From positions 5,799,340 to 5,863,339 of the forward strand of contig JAQJVL010000004.1 of assembly GCA_035578905.1 (NCBI GenBank): 64,000 nt of DNA. The letters run 5' to 3'. This document shows positions 25,501 to 37,500 of this stretch, one piece after another. The position numbers were made by a program, and so were the translations under genes. Position 1 is the first letter of the stretch; each line of letters begins with the position of its first letter. This stretch comes from Stictocephala bisonia. Lineage: Eukaryota; Arthropoda; Insecta; Hemiptera; Membracidae. Under the pieces are notes generated by a model, which saw only the letters and a program-made list of their open reading frames with translations, was not told the DNA's origin and made no database searches.

Positions 25501-28500
25501 ATGTATGAAATTGTACAATAAAATGTAACAAAATATCTTGTGATAGGAGGAACTCAATTGAAAGTGTTATTTAAGTAGTCTGGCACATATGTTATGAAGT
25601 ATGCACCACTTCAAGTGATTAGAATAATCTTATATTACAATATTTAATATTATCTATTAATGGGAAACATCAGCTTTTTGTTATTTTGTATGTCGGATCA
25701 AACTGTTTGACTCCATGATGTGGTCAGAGAATATCATTACCTTTCTTGATGTATTTAATTTCAGAATTAAAGGTTATTTTGATATTCTTACTTAAGATAT
25801 TTTAAAGTTGAGAGGACCTTATTACTTTAGTAGATTACTTGTTATCAAAATGTTCTACTAAGACTACTTGGCTGTGTGAGAGGCTGTTACCAAAGACGTG
25901 TTTTTCAAGATTTTATGAAGTACATTCTGCCTGTATTTATGAACGGTTGCTGTGGAGATGACCGGTACATTGGGTGGAGCAGTGTTGGTACTGAAGTTGG
26001 TTAAGTCGCAAGTGTGTTTCCCAGCGATTCTATATAAATTGTGAACTGCTGAATAAGGAGCATATGTGATAAGAGCGCTGTTTTATAAGTCAGTGACTTT
26101 TTCAATAAAACACTTTTTTCTGCTAATAAGCACATTATTACATTTATTACCTTTCAGCTCAATACATTTAGTCCTATATTTTTCCAATATTTTTCATTCT
26201 CTCCAAGTAATAAGTTTTATCAAGGCCCTCAAAATAGAAGTATGTTTCAGTGATGACCTCTTCATTCTACCTAATTCTCTTTCTACCCAGCAATTTCTTT
26301 AGGCATGGAAACAGGAAACGTCATAAGGGGCTAAATCTGGGGAGTATGCTGGACGGGATAACAGTTTGTAGCCCAGTTTATGGATTTTTGCTATCGTGAC
26401 TAGACACATATGCACTCTTGCATTGTCTTGATGGAACAGCACTTTCTTCTTTGCCAAGTGCGGTTGTTTTTTACTCAAACGAATGTCGAATCTGTACAAA
26501 AGCTCTGAATAATATTCTCAAGTGATCATTTTGCCCTTCACAATGTAATCAATGTGAATAACACTGTGTGCATCCCAAAATAAATTGTCCATGACCTTGT
26601 TGGCTGACAGACTCACTTTAGCTTTCTTTCGTCCACGTTCTCCCTTAGAAACCCACTGTTTTGATTTTTCCCTGGTCTCTGGTGTATTGTGATGGATCCA
26701 TGTTTCAACCACGATGTCAAAATGGTGCAAAAACTCGTATGAATTACGGCTCTACGTCTCTAAACATTCCTTTAATCTTGTCACACGGTTGCACTTCTGC
26801 TTGAGTGTAAGCAATCGCAGCACCCATCTTGCGGATAGTTTTTCATATCTGAATGTTGATGTACCTATTCAGTTGAGGTACCTACAGTATCAGCCACCTA
26901 ATGAACTTTAATTCTCCAATCATTCAATATCAATCAATAGATTTATCAATGATATTTGGGGTGATGACCTCTTTTGGGTGACCTGAACGTTTGGCGTCAC
27001 TTCTGCTAGTCTTACCACATCAGAATTCTGTAAACCACTCCTTAACCATTGAAATAGATGGTGTAGAGTCTGTAGTATTTATGAAGTCTTTCCTTGGTTT
27101 CAGTGATGGTTAAAAAAAAAAAATAAAAAAAAATAAAAAATGCTTATAAATAAAATTGAATATCTGGCTTTCAGTTGTATTATCAGTAAGCTATGCAGGA
27201 ACCCATTATAGCAGGCAGTCTACCATGTACAAATTCTTTAGTTCCCTTTGTGTATGTGCCTAAGAATTGTAGATAGTCCTTGTTAAATATATTCTTACCA
27301 ACATTCATTTATTCCCTAAATTACCACTTATAGTCTAATTATGATTGGGAACAAATGTGAGTAGAGCTGATAACAAAATACTACCTTTCCTGATAAAAAG
27401 CATGATGCATTGAAATTCCTGCCATGTTTAAAGTGGCTGGGCGAGTTTTCATTTGCATTACATCCATGCGATTGTAAGATAAGTACAATATCTCAAGTTG
27501 TGTATGTAGTCCTAACTACTTGTAGTTGTAGTTGTACTTGTATATGTCTGGCAGTAGTTGTATGTTAGGGGTTTCTATGGTTCTTATAAATCATCTCTTA
27601 AACTCCGTTTATTAAGTAATGGTGTTAAATAAACATTTTATTTTCCTTTCAGTGAAAATTGAAGAGCTAAGTGGATGAAGGAGGTATGTGACATTTTTGA
27701 AAATTTTCAGATTTCATCATGGAAGAAGGTGGTATGTGCTAATTTAAGTAATGGCATTTATTCTGAATGCCTAACATGCTTAACAACTGATATTTTTAGT
27801 TGATGAAGGAGGTATGTACAATTAGAAACAGTGTATCAAATGGAAGAAGGAGGTATGACGTAAGTATGTGCACATACCACCATCTTCCATTCAAAACCTA
27901 ACAAAAAGTGTAACATACTACCTTCATCCATTAAATAGCTGTAACAAACAGAGAAGCATAGAGTGTTTGTGTTCCTACTATTTTTGATTATAGTTCTGTG
28001 TAAACATGATGATTTGTTATTAAAATGGAGTCAAGAGGGAAGAGGATTTTGAATTTAGCTTTGCAAGCTGCAAAACATGAAGATAATGAAAACAAAGGTA
28101 AGCTAAAACCTTGTTATTAGTGTTTTTGTAACCTAACCTAAAAATGTTTGGTTATATCATAGTGCTATAAACCTGTAATATTAAGCTTAACTTTGTGACA
28201 TTTGAAGCAAATCACTTCTGTAATACTGAGTGTACTATCTCCTTTAAGTTTATAATGACAAATTTTAAACAATGCCCTAGACTAGATTGAAAAAAACACT
28301 GTAAAAGTGAAATTAACATAGGGCAATTAAGGCTAGCCTAGATTGTATTCTAAAAAGTTGCATGAACGGAAATAAAGTTTTCAAGTGTACTGATCAAGGT
28401 TTTTTTACCTCTCATACCCTGAACGGTATAGTTAGCACACCACATATTCTTAAAATAGGCTACCAAATTAAACGATAGCCTAACAATCTTAACCTAACTT

Positions 28501-31500
28501 CACGAGCCCAAGCCTTTACCGTACTCAAACCTATTCACTAACCTATTAAAGATTACCTAACCCAAAACCTATATCGTTTTGACCTATACCTATTAGTTTT
28601 GACCAATTTGTTTTATTTCCTATAACTAGGCTACATGTGATGGTTTGTTTTCAGCGTCTGGATCCGAGAGTGAGTCAGATACCAGCTGCTTGTTCGGGGA
28701 TCCTTCAAGTGACGAGTACCAGCCTGATTTTGAGGATCTAAGCGATTCTGACCCCGGATTTCCAGAATCTTCACCATTAAGGGTAAATAATGGCAATTCT
28801 GGAAATGAACTAGTAATCGGTCCAAGTGATGAAGATGAAGTTCCAAGTGCTGGAGCTGAGACTTCAAACAACTCTGAAGAAGAAGACGATTTTGTGGGAC
28901 CAAGTGATGACGATGAAAACAATAGCAATAGAATAAGAATGAATGCCATCCCCTTTAACCAGGGACCAAGGCAGCCGATACCAAGCCAAACATTTAGGCC
29001 TGATACAAAGAAGAAACACTTTTCACCGAGAGACAAGTCGTCAAGAAAGCGGAAAAGAAATCCTGATGAGTGGGCAAAACGTAAAGCTGCAATCGCAAGG
29101 CAGAAAGGAGAAGCGTATACAGACTACAAAGGAAGAGAAGTGCAAGCTAAGTCTTTTCATACACAAGAAATATTATGTAAGAAGAAATGTCGATTAAAAT
29201 GTAATGAAGCGTTTACGGTTGCTGATCGAAAAAGCATTTTTAATCAATTTTACAAGTTGGACATAAATGCAAAGAATTCATTGTTGTTTGGTTCCATTAA
29301 GATACACCCTGTTAGCAGATCAAGGAAAGGTGCCATAAAACATAAATCAGCATCGTTTAAATATGTAATAACCTTTGATGGAAAACAGACATTTGTTTGC
29401 AAAACTGCTTTTGCTAATCTCTATTGTATAAGTTTGAAAAAGATAGATTTAATCCAAAAGTCTATAAAGGCTGGGCGATCTGCCCCTGAGTTGGATAAAG
29501 GAGGCAAACACAAGAACAGGCCACATAAGCTTCCTGATCAAGTCAGAGAGTATGTCAAACAACACATTGCCCAATTTCCAGCCGAAGAGTCGCACTACTC
29601 TCGAACCAAAAATATTAACAAAAAGTACCTTTCACCTTTGTTATCGATTGCAAAAATGCATAAACTGTATTTGGAAAAGTGTACCCAAGACAATGTTGCT
29701 CCCAACTTCCATATCAAAGAATGTACATATAGAAACGTGTTTGTTTCTGAATTCAATCTGTCATTCGGCTACCCTAAAAGCGACACGTGCAGCACGTGTG
29801 ATGCTGGAGATTCTAATGATGAGCATGTTGCAAACTATCAGGAAGCGTATGATGCGTTAAAAGCTGATCGGGAGAAGGCCAAAAGTTCGGAAAATTTGGC
29901 TTACATGACAATGGATTTGCAACAGACGATGCCACTACCTAGGCTGAGAACGTCTAAAGCATTTTACTTGCGGCAACTGTGGATGTACAATTTTGGTGTT
30001 CATTTAACTACCAAAAAAGGAGACAAAGCAGTTTTTTGTTGCTGGACTGAAGATCAAGCTTCAAGAGGAAGCTCAGAAATATTAAGCTGCCTTCTTACAT
30101 TTTTAGAGCTAGAAGAAGCTGTAAAAGAGAAAGACCACCTCATCATCTGGTCAGACTCATGTTCTGGTCAGAACAAAAACTTCCTTTTGGTTTGCTTGTA
30201 CCAATACCTTATTCAAAAAGGAGTTTTCAAGGTGATAGACCATAAATTCCTAGAGGTTGGCCACACCTACCTTGATTCAGATCGGGATTTTGGCCGTATT
30301 GAAAAAAACCTGCGCAAACATCAAAACATATACTCCCCTGATGAGTATCGAGAGATCATTGTCAAATCATGTTCCAAAAACAAAATCATTGACATGACTC
30401 AGCATTTTAGAGCAACTGATTCTCTTGAGCGTGACATGAAATTGTACAACAGAAAGAAAGATGAAAACAAGAACAAAGTTTACTTTCGTGACAGTATCAA
30501 ATGGATACGGGTTGAGGAATACGGATCTTATCTGTTCAAAACCAACTACGATGAATACACACCTTTCCAGAAGGTGAACATCTACCACAAATTGCATGAA
30601 GAGCCAAAACTGGAGGAACCGATCACCATACCACGATTGATGAGAAAAACAGGTTCTTTGAAGCAACCTAAAGTAGAAAACCTGAAAGAGCAGCTGATCT
30701 TCATTCCAGACCATCATAAGTGGTGGTATCAGCAAATCTTGAGTGACTATCAGTAACTTGATGCTTTATGTTGCAAAAGAGTTGTTTGAAATAAATAATA
30801 TTGTGTATTACTGGCAAAATCAGTGATTTTGATTAACATAACCCCTTCATCCATTCTATTCATTATCAAGTCTAAATCAATAATTTGTGAAAGAAGGAGG
30901 TATGTACTTTTTTTATTAAAAATTATGTACTAAATAAAATTTTAAAAAATTAATACTATTATTAGTTAAAACTATGTACTTGTAGTAAAAGAAATATAAC
31001 TAAAAAATATGAAATATTTGCCTACGGTAAAAGTAGACAGTTAAAAACTTTAAGCGCTGATATCTCAAAACTTAGATTTCGTCACATACCCCCTTCATCC
31101 ACTTAGCTCTTCAATTATGTTTTGAAGTAATTTATTCCATTCATCATTTCATTTGCTTTATCATTTTTTTATATTTATTTATAATTTATTGACTAGAATA
31201 ATATAAACTGTTAATATTTTGTATTTCACTTGCAACTAGCCGCACTACTTGTTTAAGTGGTCAGTAAATTTTCAAGTAATATATTTGGTGGGTAATGTAT
31301 TTTTTTTTTTTTTGGAAATAAATTATTATTTTTATATTGTTTAGAGTGGGCTGGAAAGTCCTTAAGGAGTCCTACATTGCATAGCTTTATTCATAAAACA
31401 AACTAGTATTTCGTTGTTTAATTACTGTTTGAAATTATATCATAGATAAGATTTGACCAAAAATGTATAAGTATTTTATGTACTTGATAATTTTTTCTGT

Positions 31501-34500
31501 TCACAGCTAATGGTTACTGCAGATCAGAGGCAATAAGTGTAGTTTACCTTCAGAAACAGAAGGATGCAAAGAGAATCTACGCAACAGTTATTCATGCCAA
31601 AACCAACTGTGATGGATATAAGGAGCAAGGGATCACATTCCCTTCAGGACCTTTACAACAAAGGCTTTTGGAGGAGTTCTATGAGGAATGTCAGCTCAGC
31701 CCATCGTCCCTTGCGTGGATAGAGGCCCATGGTACTGGAACTCGGGTAAGATTAAACAACTCATGGAATCACTTAGTTAGATGAGGCTTGACAATATGTA
31801 TAGTTTCTTGCCTAATCAGATCATTGAAGGGGTTATCACAGTTCATTGTGTTACAAAAGAAGAAAATCTGCTTTGTAATGTTATTTAAAAACTAAATGAT
31901 AGGACAATTTAAATATCAAAATTAGAGATTACTGGTCTTATTGCCATTTGTATTTTTCTGGTGTTTTGTAAGCGCATCAAAATAATAAAACTAATTTTAC
32001 AATTTTGTATGCATGAAACAAATGTAATGTATTTTTATTTAAAAGATAACCCCTTATTTAAAATTATTGAGTTCAGAGTTTAAAGAAACGGTTAAATAAT
32101 TATTCACAACTAAATCTTTGTGATTTTTTTAGGTAATGACAACTAATATTATTTTGAATCTCATTTCATTAGTATTGTATTAAGTTTCAAACTTTGGCTT
32201 TTTATTTATAATATTTTTCCTATGGAAAATACTAAATTTAAAAATATTTATAATAGGAAATGTAGGATTTATTTTGTATTTGATTGCTATTGCCTTGTTT
32301 TATGGTTGAAAATAAATAATATGTCCACTTTTATTGAATTATGAAGTTTTAATATCTATGAAACAATCTTTTGTTGAGGGATCGGAGACAAAGTCCCATT
32401 AGAAAACTGCTGCACCCACTAAAGTATAGGATGCAGATATTAGCGTAACTTTCTTATCTGTAGTAGAAGTGTGACTTCTAAATGTCCAAATACAGAGGTT
32501 ATCCAGAAAGTAAAGGTACAATATTTGTTTTAAATATAAAAAATTATTGTTTTTTTAAACATTAAATGGTTTTTAATGCAGGAATTACAATATTTTTTCA
32601 CATAATCACTTTGTAGTTCAATACGTTTTGTCATTCATGGTACAAGTTTTTTGATTTCTGTGTTGAATCATTCAATCGCCACCTTCTTGAGCCAGTTTTC
32701 AGTTCAATTTTCACTTTGTCTTTGTCTGGAAAATGTTAACTGCCAAGACATTCCTTCAACTTAGTGAGTTGATCTTGGCAAGCTTGAGCGAGCCGGTGGC
32801 CGAGCGGTCTAAGGCGTCAGGACTTTGAGCTTGGGTTAGAGATAGCGCTGATTCGAATCCGGCCTATACTGGAAATATTTATCAGTAATAGTAACCTACT
32901 CCGAAAGAGTCAATGAGCAGAACACCTTTCCTTTCTCAGAACACTGAAACCACAATAAGTAGAAAGCTCATTTTTGAATTATTTTTCTGAAGGAAATTTT
33001 GTATGGTGCCACTGAATTAATTGAGATTTGCTTTCTTGGGTATGGTGATAAGCCCAAGTTTCATCACCCATCACAAGAGAGTTAAGAAAATGGTTGCCTT
33101 CAGTCAGAAAAAGTTCAAGATATTCTCGGGCAGCACCAATTCTGTTTATTTTGTTTTCTTACGTAAGCATTTTGGGGTCTTTTGCAGAAGAGGGCCACCA
33201 GTCTTGAAATATGTTCTATAGCAATGTCATATTGTTTGAAGGGTCTTATTCTGATTGTTAATGTTAGAGGCACTTACTTGAAACACGGAAGGCCTGTAGT
33301 AGGCAAGATTCACTAACCTAACCTAACCTAACCTTACACTCAAATTTTGTCCAATACATATATACTGAGTGTACAATGTGTTTTTGTTGGTCCTGTATCC
33401 ATAGAAAATATTTCAAGACTGGTGGCCCTCTTCTACAAAAGACCCGCATTTTGGCCTACTATTATGCAAATAAAATGGGCTATTTTAATCATTCAGTGAA
33501 CATTTCATGATTCTTCTGTACTCTGATTTATTTCCAACTAGAACTTACATTAAATTAAATTAACCCTATAACTTGAGCTATATGGAGCTATTAACCTAAA
33601 TATTTTCTTATTTTGCATTAAATTAACTTGTGAGTCTTTTAAGATAAATAAATAAAAATATATCAAAATAGATCTATTTTATTTGAAGATAAACTATAAA
33701 AATGTTGAAGGGAAAATGGGAATCTGGTCTAGCTCAGGCCGTCGAGCTGATAAAGATATCCTGTCCATCGTTCTGCCGCCCGCTTGCTCCGTACACGTCA
33801 TTTCTTGCTTACGTATTTGTTCCACGCTTATAATCTGAGTCAATTTTTCATTTACTTTTTCTTTCTTTTAATTTTATGTGGTGAAATATAATGTCTCCAA
33901 TCTGTGGCATCTGCAATGTATCCTGTGTTGGTGAGGAAAGTGATAATTTAGTGAAGTGTGAAGGAGGTTGTGATAGATCCTTCCATGTGTGATGTGTAAG
34001 GGAAGATACTGAAAGTAAAATAAACCACCCGATCTTTCAAGAATTGGAGGTGCAAGGACTGCAGTAACACAACATCCACTCACAGCAGTGTGCAGTCTTC
34101 CGGTAGTACCTCGGCGACTAAGGACTTCTTAGTACATGTCCTGGAGGATTTAAAAAAGAAGTATTTGGTGAGCTTTGTTCTTTTAAGACTGAAATGACAG
34201 AGCTCCAAAAGTCAGTTCAGTTCGTATCTGACAAGCTAGATGAGTCCACCAACACCTCGTGGGAGATTAGAGAAGAGCTGGATTCTGTGAAAAAGATCAA
34301 CGAAGAACTTCGAGTGAAAAGTCTTGCCCTATCCTGTGAAATGTCGATGCTGAATAATAGAGTTAGATCCTTAGAACAGTACTCCAGGAGGTGCAACATT
34401 GAGATGAGCGGAATACCTGTCACGAAGAACAAGGGTGCTATGACGCTGGTCGCGGATGTGGGGACTGCCCTGGTAGTCAAGGTCGAAAAAGAATAAATAA

Positions 34501-37500
34501 CCGCTGCCCATTGAGTTCCATCATTCAAGAAGAACCGTCCGCCACCTTTCATCGTCCAGTTCCTGAGTCGATCGTTGAGAAACGCCTGGTTCACCAAGTT
34601 CAGAGAAAGGAGAGGGACACATCTACAGGCCAAGCAGATTAACGCTGCATTTCCTCAGCAAAATGTCTACATAAACGAACATCTGTCTCCTGAGAATAAG
34701 ATTTACCTAACCTAACCTAACCTAACCATGCTGGGGTATGAGCATGCCTGGTGCAGAGAGGGCAACTTCTTTATGAGGAAGTGTCAGGGTAAGAAATTCA
34801 TTAGAATTTATTCAATTGAAGACTTGAATAAGCTATCATAAAGCAATATACAAATGTATTTTCAGTAATCTATTTCCTACATCTTATACTTTTCCATTTA
34901 ATTAATTTACATTTTGAAATATATTCCCTTTCTACCTTTACAAATGTCTAATCAATCAATAACTTTTTCAAGTCAAAATATAAATATTTTTTTTCAGCCC
35001 TCAAACAAAAATAATTCATGTAATTTTTATATACAAATATCAGAAGTATGAAAAAAACTTTAATACCTTTCTATTGGAGCTTAGTGATGGTAAATATATT
35101 GTTCATATCATTGTACTCATTGAAATATGGATTGAAGATAACGAAATCGATTTGTACATAATTCCTGGTCATGATATTTTTTCAAAATGTAACAATTCTT
35201 ATAGAGCAGGAGGAGTGTTATGCTACGTTTCTTGTAACTCCATAGACTGTAATAAAATAAACATTGAATTAAATTTATTATCTGTAGATGCACTGTTTTT
35301 GATTATAAAACTAAGCAATGACTATTTTAAATTAATATGTCTATATAGGCTGCAAAGTATTAATGAAACAATCTTTTTACAAGAACTTGAAACTATGTGA
35401 TCAAATGTAAAAAAACAACGTGGTTTTCATTGGTGATATTAATATTAATCTATTGAACCTCAATAATATCACACAAAATTATTTAAATATTCTTAGTAAT
35501 AACGGTTTTTCATCTTTTATCAACTCTCCTACTAGAATAACAAATGCATCAAAAAGTTGTATAGACCATATTGTTATTAGAAGTAGATTAAGAGATTGTT
35601 TTCATACTGCCATTTTTGATGAAGTCATCACTGATCATTGTTTCTAGTCCTCAAGTTTAATTGTAATTGAAATAACAAATAATATTGATTATGGCAATGA
35701 AAATAATAAGTTTATTTTAGATATTAATCTGTTTAAAGTTAAATTAGCTATAGTTGATTGGAAATCAATTTACGATGTTAAGGATGTTAGTGTTTGTTTT
35801 AATAATATAAATTTCTTGAATTGATGCACCACACTTTGGAATGTAGTAAACAGATGATTAGTGTAATAGTAATAGTTTAAGTAAAGCTAAATTACGAAGT
35901 CCCTGGACAAATGCTAATTTACTAAATAAAATGAAAAAGAGAAAAAAGTTATACTACATTTTAAAAAGAAGGCCTTATGATATAAACTTTTCCAATTATT
36001 TTAATATGTATTGTATTAATGTAAAAAAATGAAATTGAACGTACAAAAATAGCTTTTATTGTAATAAATTTGAAAGTTGCAAGGGTGATGTTTCCCAACA
36101 ATGGAAGCTTATTAATTAACTCACTGGAAGTGGAAAAGGCAATAGAACTAGTCAATTTGAACTGAATAACGGAACCTGTATTTCTGAGGCAGCTGACGTG
36201 GCAAATATTATCAATAACCATCTTATCTCTGTACAGTCAAACGATTCCAGTACAGTCTCGTCTAACAACCTCTTGCCTAATGTTTTGCACTCTACAGTTA
36301 ATAACTCTTTCTTCTTATCTCCTACTTCCGACGATGAATTGAAATTAGTTGTAAAATCTCTAAAAAATAAAAAATCTACTGGTTTTGACAGTATTAATGT
36401 GGCTGTTCTGAAACATGTAATTGATGTTATTTCTCCAATTTTAGTTTTTATCATAAATAAAAGTGTCATTGAAGGTGTCTTTCCTGAAAAGTTAAAACTT
36501 AGCATTGCGATACCAATTCTAAAAAACAAACTTCTTTTAAATTGGACAATCTGAGACCAATCAGTCTGTTATCAGTATTCTCTAAAGTGTTTGAGAAATT
36601 AATTCTCATAAGACTTGAGATATACTTGACCTCTTTGAATTATTTTAGTTGTAAACAACATGGGTTTGTTAAAAGTAAATCTACCGAAGACGCATTGCTT
36701 TCAGTGACTGAGAGAATATATGATAGTTTGAATAATAAATTAAAATCCACTGGTTTGTTTATCAATTTCAAAAAAAGCTTTTGATCTGGTCGATCACCAA
36801 ATACTTTTGTATAAACTTGAGCTCTTGGGTATTAGGGGAAACGTGCTGTCTTGGTTTAAAAGCTTTTTAATAGGAAGAAACCAAATGGTAAAAATCAACA
36901 ATGTGGTTAATGACCCTCTCTATCAGTACAATCTTGAATCCACAAGGATCCATGTTATCTGCTAAATTATTTTTCATTTTCATAAATGACTTGCTAGAAC
37001 TTCCATTTCATGTGTAAGTCAGTGTATTTGCGGATGATGTTGTATTATTTTATTCTGGAAAAGATTCTGAAACAATTGGTAATTACATTAACTTTGACCT
37101 TCTTTTATTGAGAGAGTGGTGTATTTTGTCAATTTTGATTTTGTTGGCTTCAACATTCCTTTCCCATTGACATACCATTTGCCTTCGTGTGACTTAGTTA
37201 TATGTAACTGTGAGGCTCTGAAGCAGGTTCAACATTTTAAAAATTTGGGCATCGTTCTTGATGAAAAATTTACTTTTGAAAATCACGTAACTCAGCTCCA
37301 TTCTAAAATACAAACTTCTATTAGGAAATTTTATTTCTTGAGAAAGTTTTGTGATACTCAATTGTTGCATACTCTTTATTTCGCTTTGATCAATTCAACG
37401 ATTCAATAGGGTTTGTTATGTTGGGGCGGCTCTTTCAAAACTTTAATTAACAGGTTGAGAGTAACACAACATTATTTTTTACGTATTATCCTCAAGAAGA

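Larger units (their letters stand above)
27657..31116 (+). mobile_element. Intact-looking DNA transposon, unrecognised superfamily, in FASN intron 4
   Basis: A 3,460-bp unit bounded by 36-bp terminal inverted repeats (27657-27692 and 31081-31116) that differ at one base. Both outer ends are AATT, which is palindromic, so it may be the TIR tip or a 4-bp target duplication. Short TGGATGAAGGAGGTATGT-like motifs recur inside both ends in both orientations. Between them lies one uninterrupted two-exon gene (724 residues) followed by a poly(A) signal. The near-identical TIRs and open frame suggest a recent insertion. The protein lacks the mariner, piggyBac and hAT hallmarks I know. Its core resembles widespread uncharacterised animal proteins with an SDxCxGQNKN motif (I believe Pfam calls this kind of domain DUF7869); that family name is from memory and unchecked. 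Confidence 0.85.
22883..31506. other. FASN: FASN intron 4
   Basis: 8.6-kb intron. It holds a SINE remnant (about 23022), a TTAA-type element (24123), a mariner remnant (26105) and the intact transposon (27657). The remaining stretches 23110-24120, 24940-26100 and 27120-27656 show nothing recognisable apart from A-rich runs near 27110-27140. Confidence 0.85.

Noticed and set aside
28626..29036. Minus-strand frame of 136 codons
   Set aside because: Antisense shadow of the Ser/Asp-rich start of the transposase-like gene; low complexity and no independent support.
28025..30756. piggyBac, mariner or hAT transposase
   Set aside because: No DDD of piggyBac spacing with a C-terminal RING-like Cys cluster, no GDETW/HQDNA of mariner, no hAT dimerisation block; the TIRs and ends also differ.
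32791..32870. tRNA-Leu/Ser gene
   Set aside because: A and B boxes are present, but the acceptor stem does not pair and no anticodon stem-loop closes; better explained as a SINE head.
34217..34633. Minus-strand frame of 138 codons
   Set aside because: Antisense of LINE ORF1, whose sense strand shows recognisable coiled-coil and RRM-junction motifs.
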